From CADEEL01 sp050246475 (GTDB taxonomy: Bacteria; Pseudomonadota; Alphaproteobacteria; Caulobacterales; Aquidulcibacteraceae), in the NCBI GenBank assembly GCA_050246475.1, contig JBFWVZ010000001.1, positions 310,001 to 374,000 of the forward strand: DNA of 64,000 nucleotides. The letters are read 5' to 3'. Under the pieces are notes generated by a model. It was not told the DNA's origin. It worked only from the letters and a program-made list of their open reading frames with translations, and did not search any database. Shown here piece by piece: positions 50,855 through 58,486 of this stretch (within the stretch, counting starts at the first letter, position 1; every line of letters begins with the position of its first letter). The translations under genes and the position numbers were made by a program.

Positions 50855-51202
50855 ATGAAATACATGATCCTGATCTATGGCGCTGAATCCGATTGGGCCG
50901 CGCAATCGCCAGAGGACATGGCCAAGGGCATGGAGGCCTACATGGCCTATTCCGACGCGCTGCGGAAAGCCGGCAAGTACGTCTCGGGCCACGAGCTCAA
51001 CACCGTCTCGACCGCGAAGAAAATCGCGGTGCGCAACGGAGCGGCGAACGTGACGGATGGTCCGTATGCGGACACTAAGGAGCAGCTCGGCGGCTATTAT
51101 CTGATCGAGGCCGCGGATGAAGCGGACGCGATCTCCTGGGCGGCGCGCTGCCCGGGCGCGTCGCACGGGCTGGTGGAGCTGCGCCCCTGCATTGAGCACT
51201 GA
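50855..51202 (+). CDS. YCII-related (DGPF) domain protein
   Basis: A 115-residue protein with the YCII/DGPF motif VTDGPYADTKEQLGGYYLIEA and the N-terminal strand MKYMILIYGAE. Genes of this family typically sit next to ECF-type sigma factors, as here. The sigma gene begins inside its 3' end, 11 bp before the stop. GAGGA precedes the ATG. It may bind a ligand or act as a partner of the sigma factor. Confidence 0.9.
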   Translation: MKYMILIYGAESDWAAQSPEDMAKGMEAYMAYSDALRKAGKYVSGHELNTVSTAKKIAVRNGAANVTDGPYADTKEQLGGYYLIEAADEADAISWAARCPGASHGLVELRPCIEH

Positions 51203-52424
51203 ATCCAGGATCGCCGAGCGCGTTGCTCGGGAAAGCTATGGGCGCTTGCTCGCGCAGCTTGCCCATCGCACACGCGATCTCCCGCAAGCGGAAGATGCTT
51301 TGGCCGAGGCGTTCGCCGCGGCGCTCTCGGCGTGGCCGCGCACCGGCGCGCCGGACAATCCCGAAGCCTGGCTCTTTCAGGCGGCGAAGCGGAAGCTCAT
51401 CGACTTTTCCCGCCGCGCGGCGACGGCGAAGAGCGGCGAAGCTGAACTCGCGCGCGCGGCGGAGGAATTGGAAGCGGCGATGGCAGAGCGCGCTCTGCCG
51501 GATCGGCGCCTCGGTCTGCTCTTCGCGTGCGCGCATCCCGCGATCGACGAAGCGGCGCGCACGCCGCTCATGCTGCAAGCGGTGCTCGGCTTTTCCGCCG
51601 AGCGGATCGCGGCGGCCTATCTCGCCGCGCCGGCGGCGATGAGCCAGCGGCTGGTGCGCGCGAAGAGGAAGATCAAGGAGGCGGGTCTTGCCTTCGATGT
51701 TCCGGGTGCGGAGGAATGGCCCGCGCGGCTGGAGAGCGTGCTCGGCGCCGTCTATGCCGCCTACAGCGAAGGTTGGAGCGACGCGGAGGGGAGCGATCCG
51801 GTGCGGCGCGATCTCGCTGAAGAGGCGCTCTGGCTTGCGCGCGTGCTCGCGGCGCAATTGCCGGATGAGGCGGAGGCGAAGGCGCTCGTGGCGTTCATGC
51901 TGATGCTTGAAGCGCGCCGGCCGGCGCGGCGTTCGCGCGAGGGCGCGTTCGTGCCGCTCGACGCGCAGGACGTGCGGCTCTGGCGCCAGGAGATGATCGC
52001 GGAGGCTGTTGCGCTGATGGCGTCACTCGCGCCGTTCGCCGTGGATGCAGGGCGGATTCAGTTGGAGGCCGCGATCCAGCACGCGCATCTGGCGCGGTGG
52101 TTCTCGCTGCCCGTCGCCTGGGAGACGATCGCGGGGCTTTATGGGAGGCTCGCCTCGCTGACGGGCTCGCCGGTCGCGGCGCTCAACGCGCTGGCGGCGC
52201 GGGCGCGCATCGAGGCGCCCGGCGAATTGATCGATGCTTTGCGCACGCTGGTGCGCGAAGCGCCGATGCTGCAATCCTATCAGCCGCGCTGGGCGCTCGA
52301 AGCGGATCTTTGCGCGAAAGCGGGGCGGATCGCGGCGGCGCGCGCGGCATACGATGAAGCGATCGCGCGTGAACGCGACGGCGCGATCATCGCGTTCCTG
52401 AACGCCAAGCGCGCGGCGCTCTAG
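51192..52424 (+). CDS. ECF42-type RNA polymerase sigma factor with large C-terminal domain
   Basis: A 410-residue sigma-70 family protein. Sigma region 2 is near the N-terminus (ESYGRLLAQLAHRTRDLPQAEDALAEAFAAAL, then DNPEAWLFQAAKRKLIDFSRR) and region 4 follows (LMLQAVLGFSAERIAAAYLAAPAAMSQRLVRAKRKIKEAG). The remaining 220 residues are all-helical, TPR-like (DUF6596-type), ending LNAKRAAL. This architecture and the upstream YCII gene define ECF42. No anti-sigma gene is adjacent, as usual for this group. The start is taken as the TTG at 51192 because no ATG or GTG lies before region 2. Confidence 0.88.
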   Translation: MSTESRIAERVARESYGRLLAQLAHRTRDLPQAEDALAEAFAAALSAWPRTGAPDNPEAWLFQAAKRKLIDFSRRAATAKSGEAELARAAEELEAAMAERALPDRRLGLLFACAHPAIDEAARTPLMLQAVLGFSAERIAAAYLAAPAAMSQRLVRAKRKIKEAGLAFDVPGAEEWPARLESVLGAVYAAYSEGWSDAEGSDPVRRDLAEEALWLARVLAAQLPDEAEAKALVAFMLMLEARRPARRSREGAFVPLDAQDVRLWRQEMIAEAVALMASLAPFAVDAGRIQLEAAIQHAHLARWFSLPVAWETIAGLYGRLASLTGSPVAALNALAARARIEAPGELIDALRTLVREAPMLQSYQPRWALEADLCAKAGRIAAARAAYDEAIARERDGAIIAFLNAKRAAL

Positions 52425-53155
52425 CGGATGCCGGCCGCTTCAAGCTCGGCGCGCGCGGCGGCGAAAGCGCGCTGGAAATCGGGATCGGCATGGAGGCGCG
52501 CGATCGCGCCGGCGGCGACGAGGCGGCCTCCATCGACGTCGCTCGGATAATGCACGCCGCAGACGACGCGGCTCCAGCCGAAATCGCGGCCGCGTTCGAT
52601 CAGCGCGTCGGCATGCGAGGGCGCAAGCTCGGCGAGCACAAGCGCCCAGCTGAAGCCCAATGCCGCGTGACCGGAGGGATAGGAGAAGCTCGCGCGCAGC
52701 GCGGGGTCGTCATCGATGCAGATGGCGATGGTTGCGTCGGTCACGTAGGGGCGCGCGCGGCGATAGAGATTCTTCGCGGGATCGACGGCGTAGCCGGCGG
52801 CGCGGCCGACGCGCGTGAGGAGCGCGGTGGTTGCCGGCAATGCGGCCACGTTGAAATTCACGCCGAGCACGGAATCGAACGCGGCGTAGGGATCGATCGC
52901 ATTATCCTCGCGGGCTTGCGTGCGGCGCGCGTCGCTCCAGGGCCCGCGCACGATGGCGCGTTCGGCCAGTTCAAGCGCGCCTTCGGCTTCGGGCGGCGGC
53001 GGGACGAAGATGCGCGCATCGACCTGGACGGCGGGATTGGCGCCTTCGATCGTTCGCGTTGCGGGAGCGCTTGGCGCGGGCGCGGTCGCGGCGGGCGTGG
53101 CGCACGCGGCGAGCGCGAAAGCGAGCGCGACGAGCGCGGAGTTGAGCTTGAGCAT
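52421..53155 (-). CDS. PAP2-type (class A) acid phosphatase, predicted lipoprotein
   Basis: A 244-residue exported protein. Hydrophobic N-terminus ending LAFALAAC (lipobox LAAC), a Pro/Ala linker, then the phosphatase domain. Its motifs are the KNLYRRARPYV region (K-x6-RP), SYPSGHAALGF (PSGH) and SRVVCGVHYPSDVDGG (SR-x5-H-x3-D). All catalytic residues of the vanadium-haloperoxidase/PAP2 fold are present. It releases phosphate from organic monoesters in the periplasm. The stop overlaps the convergent sigma gene by 4 bp. Confidence 0.92.
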   Translation of the reverse strand: MLKLNSALVALAFALAACATPAATAPAPSAPATRTIEGANPAVQVDARIFVPPPPEAEGALELAERAIVRGPWSDARRTQAREDNAIDPYAAFDSVLGVNFNVAALPATTALLTRVGRAAGYAVDPAKNLYRRARPYVTDATIAICIDDDPALRASFSYPSGHAALGFSWALVLAELAPSHADALIERGRDFGWSRVVCGVHYPSDVDGGRLVAAGAIARLHADPDFQRAFAAARAELEAAGIR

Positions 53156-53201
53156 GACGTCCCCTAACTGACGGGCTCAGTCTAGCGCATGAGCATTTTG
53201 A

Positions 53202-53849
53202 ATGGCCATCACGATCACCGCGTTCGAGCGTTCGTTTGACGAGGGACGAGGGCTGGCGCGGGACATGCCCGTGCGGTGGGCGCTGGAGGAAGTGGGGCAG
53301 ACCTATCAGGTGCGCCTCGTACCGTGGGAGAGGTTCAAGGAAGAGACGCATCTCGCACGCAATCCGTTTGGGCAGATCCCGACATACGAGGAAGGCGATC
53401 TCGTTCTCTTCGAATCGGGCGCGATCGTGCTGCACATCGCGGACCGCTTTCCCGGTTTGCTTCCCGCTGATGCCGACGCGCGGGCGCGCGCGATCATGTG
53501 GATGTTCGCCGCGCTCTCGACGGTGGAGCCGCCAATCGTGGATCGCGAGGTCGTCGAATATTTCGAGGCGGGCAAGAGCTGGCAGGGTGAGCGATTCGCG
53601 ATGGCCGATCAGCGCATCCGTGCGCGGCTTGGGCAGCTCTCCGCGCGCTTGGGCGCGCGCGAATGGCTCGACGGCGCGTTCAGCGCGGCGGACATTCTGA
53701 TGGTTCAGGTGCTGCGGCGTTTGGAGGACACGCGCCTCGTTGAAGAGTTTCCGAACCTCGCGGCTTACGTCGCGCGCGCGAAAGAGCGGCCGGCCTACAA
53801 GCGCGCGTTCGCGGCGCAGAAGGCGGTTTGGGAAGCGAACAAGGGATAG
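53202..53849 (+). CDS. Glutathione S-transferase family protein
   Basis: A 215-residue GST. The thioredoxin-like half is ITAFERSFDEGRGLARDMPVRWALEE, NPFGQIPTYEEGDLVLFESGAIVLHIAD includes the cis-Pro and the Glu-Ser glutathione contact, and the helical C-terminal half ends with FSAADILMVQVLRRLED. The stretch between strand 1 and helix 1 is a few residues longer than average. Two bases separate its stop from the DHFR-like gene, so the pair is cotranscribed. Confidence 0.9.
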   Translation: MAITITAFERSFDEGRGLARDMPVRWALEEVGQTYQVRLVPWERFKEETHLARNPFGQIPTYEEGDLVLFESGAIVLHIADRFPGLLPADADARARAIMWMFAALSTVEPPIVDREVVEYFEAGKSWQGERFAMADQRIRARLGQLSARLGAREWLDGAFSAADILMVQVLRRLEDTRLVEEFPNLAAYVARAKERPAYKRAFAAQKAVWEANKG

Positions 53850-53851
53850 AC

Positions 53852-54397
53852 ATGGCGAAATTCGTTTATGGAATGAACATGTCGCTCGACGGCTATGTCG
53901 ATCACGACAAGTTCGCGCCCGAGCCCGCGCTCTTTGCCTATTTCATCGAACAGACGCGCAAGACGCGCGGCAGCCTCTATGGGCGCGGGCTCTATGAGCT
54001 GATGCGCTATTGGGATGGGGACGAATGGGATCAGGACGATCAATCGGACATCGCGGCGCTGCGCGATTTCGCGGCGGCGTGGCGGGCGATGCCGAAATGG
54101 GTGGTGTCAAAGTCGCTGAAGCAGGTTGGGCCGAACGCGACTTTGATTGGCGCGGATTTCGAAACGGCGATCCGCAAACTGAAGGCCGAAGTGGACGGCG
54201 AAATCGAAGTTGGCGGGCCGAAGCTCGCGGCGAGTTTGGCCAAGCTCGGCCTGATCGACGAGTATCACGTCTTTCTGCACCCGGTCGTGCTGGGGCACGG
54301 CGCGCCATTCTTCGCTGGCGTGACGCCGAAGCTGCGGCTGACGGGGAGCGAGCGCATTGGCGAGAACGCGCTAAAGCTGACGTACGTGCCGGGCTAG
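53852..54397 (+). CDS. Dihydrofolate-reductase-family (RibD C-terminal-like) protein
   Basis: A 181-residue protein of the RibD_C/DHFR fold. FVYGMNMSLDGYVDHD is the N-terminal strand and loop, GSLYGRGLYELMRYW the NADPH-side helix, KWVVSKSL and GEIEVGGPKLAASLAKLGLIDEYHVFLHPVVLGHGAPFF the core. Such proteins are NADPH-dependent reductases of unknown substrate in most bacteria. The ATG at 53852 is used, since an upstream in-frame ATG lies inside the GST gene. Confidence 0.9.
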   Translation: MAKFVYGMNMSLDGYVDHDKFAPEPALFAYFIEQTRKTRGSLYGRGLYELMRYWDGDEWDQDDQSDIAALRDFAAAWRAMPKWVVSKSLKQVGPNATLIGADFETAIRKLKAEVDGEIEVGGPKLAASLAKLGLIDEYHVFLHPVVLGHGAPFFAGVTPKLRLTGSERIGENALKLTYVPG

Positions 54398-54415
54398 ACG
54401 GAAATCGCTCGACGC

Positions 54416-54751
54416 TTATTCGTATCCCGCGAATGGACCCAAGATTGCTTCCCTGGTCTCCAACTGGGCAACCACGGACTCCTGGCGTGGGAAGTGCTCA
54501 ACGAACTCCGGCCAGGTTTCGGCTACGTGCTTATCCCAATCAGCGACGGCCACGGCACCACCCTTTGGGTCCATGTCCTCAACGATGTATCCCATTGTCC
54601 GGAATTTGCTCACCGCCCGTTCGGCGGCGATCGTCGGAGTTTCACCGAGAGAATAGGCGGCAACGAATGCGCCCACCATAGGCGGCGGGATTTGCGTCAG
54701 GCCGCTCGTCACCTTGAACCGAAAAAAGTAGATCACTTTGGCGATAGTCAT
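54416..54751 (-). CDS. Unknown small protein in lower-GC insert
   Basis: A 111-residue protein with no family I know. MTIAKVIYFFRFKVTSGLTQ reads as a strand. A helix APTIAAERAVSKFRTMGYIVEDMDP and an aromatic end (WPEFVEHFPRQE, ILGPFAGYE) follow. No signal peptide. Its codons use more A/T at third positions than the flanking genes, a trait shared with the divergent DUF4291 gene, so the two may have arrived together. Only 20 bp separate the two start codons. Confidence 0.6.
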   Translation of the reverse strand: MTIAKVIYFFRFKVTSGLTQIPPPMVGAFVAAYSLGETPTIAAERAVSKFRTMGYIVEDMDPKGGAVAVADWDKHVAETWPEFVEHFPRQESVVAQLETREAILGPFAGYE

Positions 54752-54765
54752 TGAGCTGATATAAT
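54738..54765 (+). promoter_or_regulatory. Candidate sigma-70 promoter giving a leaderless DUF4291 mRNA
   Basis: TTGGCG at 54738-54743 and a perfect TATAAT at 54760-54765 are separated by 16 bp. Transcription would begin within a base or two of the ATG at 54772, so the message would have essentially no 5' leader. The -35 lies inside the first codons of the divergent gene. Confidence 0.5.
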
Positions 54766-54771
54766 ACAGCG

Positions 54772-55692
54772 ATGACAATCCCGGAGCGCGAAATCCGTGC
54801 CATGTTTGGGCCCGAGACAATCCGCGTTTATCAGGCCTTTTCTAACCAGATCGGTGACAGTGCGCTCCGAGCGCAGACTTTTGTTTCGCCGCCCTTCAGC
54901 ATGTCTAGAATGACTTGGATCAAGCCGTCATTCCTATGGATGATGTATCGATCTGGATGGGGGAGGAAGGACGAAGGCCAGAGACGCATCTTGGCAATCG
55001 ATATTCGTCATGAAGGATTGGAATGGGCCTTGGCCAACGCCTGCCCAAGCCATCCTGATGATGGCATGAGTCATGATGACTGGAAGGCGCGCCTCGAAAG
55101 ATCACCCGTCCGCGTGCAATGGGATCCGGAGCGAGACCTTCTTCACAACCCGCTACCTCATCGTTCCATCCAAATTGGACTGAGTGGCGAAGCCGTCGAA
55201 CGATACGTCTGCGAATGGATCGTCCGAATAACTGATCTCACAGGGTTCGCCGAGTTCGTGCACGACATGGTTCTTGAGGGCAATTTGGACAAAGCTCGCG
55301 CCTATTTGCCAAGAGAGCGTCCGTATGTCGTCGGCATGAATCGGCACCGCTATCTCGACGCCGAGCGAAGGCGGCTATTGAACACGGATCATGAAGAACA
55401 CGAAGAAATTCTCAGACTGGTCCAAGACTATCCCGAGAACGACAGCGTCCCATTTCTCCGTGGCGCGATAGAGCTGAAGCCGCAGCTCGGGTACTTAAAA
55501 TATGATGACTACGGTGCGTTCTATAAGAAGTGCCTATGGGCTCTGCAGGACATCGGCACGTCGGACGCGTTGGCCCTGATAAGCGAATGTGCGAAGTCGG
55601 ACGACGAAGCGCTTCACGCTCAAGCAGAATACCGGCTTAAACGCATCGCCGATGGGGGACGCGGAGGCACGCAGTTCCCGAAGCAAAACTAA
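54772..55692 (+). CDS. DUF4291 domain protein with helical-repeat-like C-terminal extension
   Basis: A 306-residue protein. Residues 1-165 match the DUF4291 family closely: IRAMFGPETIRVYQAFS, MTWIKPSFLWMMYRSGWG, ILAIDIRHEGLEWALANAC and RSPVRVQWDPERDLLHNPLPHRSIQIGLSGEAVERYVCEWIVRITD. Ordinary members stop about here (near 190 residues). The remaining 140 residues look like short paired helices of HEAT type (TSDALALISECAKSDDEALHAQAEYRLKRIADGG). Biochemical function is not known to me. Codon use is less GC-rich than neighbouring genes. It is followed at once by a strong terminator. Confidence 0.8.
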   Translation: MTIPEREIRAMFGPETIRVYQAFSNQIGDSALRAQTFVSPPFSMSRMTWIKPSFLWMMYRSGWGRKDEGQRRILAIDIRHEGLEWALANACPSHPDDGMSHDDWKARLERSPVRVQWDPERDLLHNPLPHRSIQIGLSGEAVERYVCEWIVRITDLTGFAEFVHDMVLEGNLDKARAYLPRERPYVVGMNRHRYLDAERRRLLNTDHEEHEEILRLVQDYPENDSVPFLRGAIELKPQLGYLKYDDYGAFYKKCLWALQDIGTSDALALISECAKSDDEALHAQAEYRLKRIADGGRGGTQFPKQN

Positions 55693-55717
55693 AGGCCGCT
55701 CCCAAAGGAGCGGCCTT
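55692..55717. terminator. Bidirectional hairpin terminator
   Basis: AAGGCCGCTCC (55692-55702) pairs with GGAGCGGCCTT (55707-55717) around CAAA. The stem overlaps the last base of the DUF4291 stop and stands 25 bp from the end of the convergent deoxyhypusine-synthase-like gene. Confidence 0.8.
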
Positions 55718-55741
55718 CGTGTTCCTGCCTAGCGTAGTCGC

Positions 55742-56806
55742 TTACTTAAACAGCTTCGCCCAATTGCGCGCTTCGCGTTTTTTCCAGCCACTACGGTGAT
55801 ACGCGTCGCTTACGATGATCGGCGCGACGCTCGTCGCTTCCGCGAACACCATTTGCTCATGCACCGTGCTTACCTTGCCCCAGCTTGCGGCTTCTTGGAG
55901 CGTTGAGGAGGAGCAGGCGCCGTCGCGGACATCCGCCACAGTGATCTGCACGGCGTATTTGTGCACTTCCACATCGTCGTGGCCGAGGATCTCCGCACAC
56001 ACGACGGTGTCTTGCGCGAAATTCTTCGGCACGCCGCCGCCGACCATGAACAAAGCGGTGGTGCCGGCGGCGAGCTTGATCTCGGTGAGTTCGCGGAAAT
56101 CGCCGGCGCTGTCGATTGTCACGTAGGGCTTCTTCGCTTTGCGGCGCTCGACCTGGTGCTTGACGATGCCGAAGCCAGCGGAGCAATCCGAGAACGCCGG
56201 CACGAAGATCGGCACGCCTTTTTCGTAGGCGCGCTGGATGAGCGAGTCTTTCTTCTTGGCGTTGCCTGCCGCGAGCCACTTGCCGATCTCGTAGATGAAT
56301 TCGCGCGAGGTGTAGGCGCGCGGCTCAAGCTGTTCGCAAATGTCGTAGATCGTGTGATCGACGTGCTGGAGCTCTTCTTCATCGATATAGGTGTCGTAGA
56401 TGCGGTCGATGTAGAGGGAGCGCAGCGTGTTGTCGTCCGGGATCTCCTTGGCCTGATAGTGCTTGAAACCCAAGGCTTCGAGGAAATCCATGTCGATGAT
56501 CGAGGCGCCGGTGGCGACGATGGCGTCGGCCATGTTGTACTCGACCATGTCGCGCCAGACGTGGAGGCAGCCGCCCGCGCCCGTCGAGCCGGCCATGATC
56601 AGCCAAGTCGAACAGCTCTGATCTTCCAGCGCCATGTTGAGGATCTGCGCGGCGCGCGCGGCGTCGCGGCTCGTAAAGCTCATCTTGCCCCACGCATCGA
56701 CAATCGGGCGCGCGTCGAAGCTGGTGATGTCGATGTGTTCAACGGGGGAAGACAGAAGCTCGGCCTTGCGGTTGGCCTGTTGCTTTGCGTCTAAGGCTTT
56801 CGCCAT
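55742..56806 (-). CDS. Deoxyhypusine synthase-like protein (probable polyamine aminobutyltransferase)
   Basis: A 354-residue member of the deoxyhypusine synthase fold. NAD-binding and active-site segments are LIMAGSTGAGGCLHVWRDMVEYNMADAIVATGAS, VPIFVPAFSDCSAGFG, ALFMVGGGVPKNFAQD and VHKYAVQITVADVRDGACSSSTLQEAASWGKV. The last contains a GKV-type active-site Lys. Bacteria lack eIF5A, and their DHS-like enzymes are thought to move the aminobutyl group of spermidine to make homospermidine. An ornithine decarboxylase lies directly upstream. Substrate remains an inference. The ATG at 56806 removes 22 doubtful codons. Confidence 0.85.
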   Translation of the reverse strand: MAKALDAKQQANRKAELLSSPVEHIDITSFDARPIVDAWGKMSFTSRDAARAAQILNMALEDQSCSTWLIMAGSTGAGGCLHVWRDMVEYNMADAIVATGASIIDMDFLEALGFKHYQAKEIPDDNTLRSLYIDRIYDTYIDEEELQHVDHTIYDICEQLEPRAYTSREFIYEIGKWLAAGNAKKKDSLIQRAYEKGVPIFVPAFSDCSAGFGIVKHQVERRKAKKPYVTIDSAGDFRELTEIKLAAGTTALFMVGGGVPKNFAQDTVVCAEILGHDDVEVHKYAVQITVADVRDGACSSSTLQEAASWGKVSTVHEQMVFAEATSVAPIIVSDAYHRSGWKKREARNWAKLFK

Positions 56807-56876
56807 GGGGATTCTCCCGGCGGCGTCGAGCGACACACCTTCCCACGGACGCTCCGCCCACGTGAGAAGCAACGAT

Positions 56877-56903
56877 CCGGGCGCTCGCTAACGGAGCGCC
56901 CGG
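56877..56903 (-). terminator. Hairpin between the polyamine genes
   Basis: CCGGGCGCTC (56877-56886) pairs perfectly with GAGCGCCCGG (56894-56903). It sits 24 bp after the ornithine decarboxylase stop. There is no clear T-run, so it may attenuate rather than end transcription into the deoxyhypusine-synthase-like gene. Confidence 0.55.
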
Positions 56904-56926
56904 AGAGCGTCAATGTCAGGACGTTC

Positions 56927-58153
56927 TTATTTCGAGCGGCGCTTGCGCGGCTTGCGCTCGGCGAGCTGGACGATCTCAGCCGCGGGCTGCGCCTCTTGCG
57001 CCTTCTCGCCGCCGAACAGCGTCGGCCAGGGCGCGTCCTGCGCGTGGACGAGTTCGGTTTCGCCGAAGCCGTTGAAGCGCGTGCCCATGGCGGTGCTGTA
57101 TGCGCCGGTCATGCCGATCTCGATGACATCGCCTTCGCGGATGTCGGCGGGCAGATGGAAGGGGCCGGCGGCGGTGTCGAGGCTGTCGCAGGTGGGGCCG
57201 AAGAATTTGAACGGCGCGAGCTTGGCGCGCGACGGCGTCTGGCGCAGCAGCTTCACCGGGAAGGGCCAGTTGATGTGCGCGGCGTCGAACAGATTGCCGT
57301 AGGCGCCGTCGTTCAAATAGAGCGCGTCGCCCTTGCGCAGCTCGACGCGCGCAAGGATGGAGCCGGCTTCCGCGACGAGCGCGCGGCCGGGCTCGGCCCA
57401 GAGCACGGCGTTCTGAGCGACGAACATTTCTTCGAACGCCTCGCGGATTTCGCGCATGTAGGCGTCCATCTCCGGAGGGACCATGCCGGGATAGATGGCG
57501 GGGAAGCCGCCGCCGACATTGATGATGTCCACGACGATCCCGGCCTGCACGATGGCGCGGTTGGCCTCCATCATCGCGGCCTTGTACGCGAGCGGGCGCA
57601 TGCACTGGCTGCCGACGTGGAAGGAGATGCCGAGCATCTCTTCGGTCGCGCCGCGGGCGCGGCGGAGGAGTTCGGCCGCGTCATCGGCCGCGATGCCGAA
57701 CTTGTTGGCGAGCGGAAGCCCGGCGCCGTCGTTCGAAACGGCCATGCGGACGATGAGGGTCAGATCCTTCGCGCCGCCGGTTTCGGCGAGAATCTTGTCG
57801 AGCTCGTCCTCGCTGTCGAGCGCGAAGGCGCGCACGCCCAGCGCATAGGCGCGCCGGATCGCGCGGCGGGACTTCACAGGGTGCATGAAGGCCATGCGCG
57901 CTTCCGGGAAACGCGCCGCGATCAGCTCGACTTCGGCTTCGGAGGCGACGTCGAAGGCGTTGATCCCAGCTTCCCAGAGCGCATCGAGCGCCCAGGGAGA
58001 AGGGTTGGCCTTCACGGCGTAGAAAATCTCGCCGGGAAAATTGGCTTGAAACCAAGAAGCGGCGGCTTTGACCCGATGCGGGCGTGCGATCGCAACCGGC
58101 TCTTCCGGCGCGCCGCGCACAACGACATCGAGGGGCGAAAGGACTTGGTCCAT
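56927..58153 (-). CDS. Ornithine decarboxylase (alanine-racemase fold, type III PLP)
   Basis: A 408-residue PLP decarboxylase. The Schiff-base lysine is in IFYAVKANPSPW, phosphate binding is in VDIINVGGGFPAIYPG, and WAEPGRALVAEAGS completes the cofactor site. PTCDSLDTA contains the active-site Cys-Asp that marks ornithine, not lysine or diaminopimelate, decarboxylation. It makes putrescine, the precursor for the downstream polyamine gene. The C-terminal 40 residues form a Glu/Lys-rich tail ending RKPRKRRSK, longer than in typical enzymes. ATG at 58153 is used. The unusual leader is described separately. Confidence 0.92.
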   Translation of the reverse strand: MDQVLSPLDVVVRGAPEEPVAIARPHRVKAAASWFQANFPGEIFYAVKANPSPWALDALWEAGINAFDVASEAEVELIAARFPEARMAFMHPVKSRRAIRRAYALGVRAFALDSEDELDKILAETGGAKDLTLIVRMAVSNDGAGLPLANKFGIAADDAAELLRRARGATEEMLGISFHVGSQCMRPLAYKAAMMEANRAIVQAGIVVDIINVGGGFPAIYPGMVPPEMDAYMREIREAFEEMFVAQNAVLWAEPGRALVAEAGSILARVELRKGDALYLNDGAYGNLFDAAHINWPFPVKLLRQTPSRAKLAPFKFFGPTCDSLDTAAGPFHLPADIREGDVIEIGMTGAYSTAMGTRFNGFGETELVHAQDAPWPTLFGGEKAQEAQPAAEIVQLAERKPRKRRSK

Positions 58154-58210
58154 CCGGCGGTACCCCAACAAAGGCGAGAGAAGGGGCTTCCCCTTCTTCG
58201 CGTTGACCCA

Positions 58211-58360
58211 GGCCGGCGTTAGTCGGACATGCTAAATGTCAGGTCCGCCCTTGGGAGCTTACGCCGGGGGCCGTTTCGATCCGCTTCGCGGTCCGATCGG
58301 TTCCCCGTAGTGGCCTGGGCCGAGGGGGCGTTAGTGGACGCTGTTTCCAGGTCCGCCGGT
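58211..58360 (-). promoter_or_regulatory. Structured 5' leader of ornithine decarboxylase with a duplicated motif
   Basis: Read on the minus strand, two copies of GGCGGACCTG...GTCC(G)ACTAACGCC occur at 58357-58327 and 58249-58215. In each, GGAC pairs with GTCC, outer GGC pairs with GCC, and ACTAAC is left in the 3' arm. Copy one closes CTG/CAG on a GAAA tetraloop. The loops differ but the paired and ACTAAC parts are conserved. An alphaproteobacterial regulatory RNA upstream of ornithine decarboxylase genes (the speF motif) has been described. I cannot confirm identity without a covariance search. Confidence 0.55.
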
Positions 58361-58445
58361 GAAGCGCGCACATAAGGTTTGCTTGATCGCTTGTAAAGGG
58401 AAAAGTTCTCGCGCCGCCAGATGGTTAAGGCGCGTTTACACACAT

Positions 58446-58453
58446 CTGTCATA
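58446..58453 (+). promoter_or_regulatory. PhoB half-site-like CTGTCATA before the porin gene
   Basis: CTGTCATA equals the first half of the consensus Pho box and lies 33 bp before the porin ATG. The expected second copy 11 bp away is not recognisable, so this is weak evidence on its own. Confidence 0.3.
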
Positions 58454-58486
58454 GACGCCGCGCTGCTCGTAGGAGTCACGCGCCAA

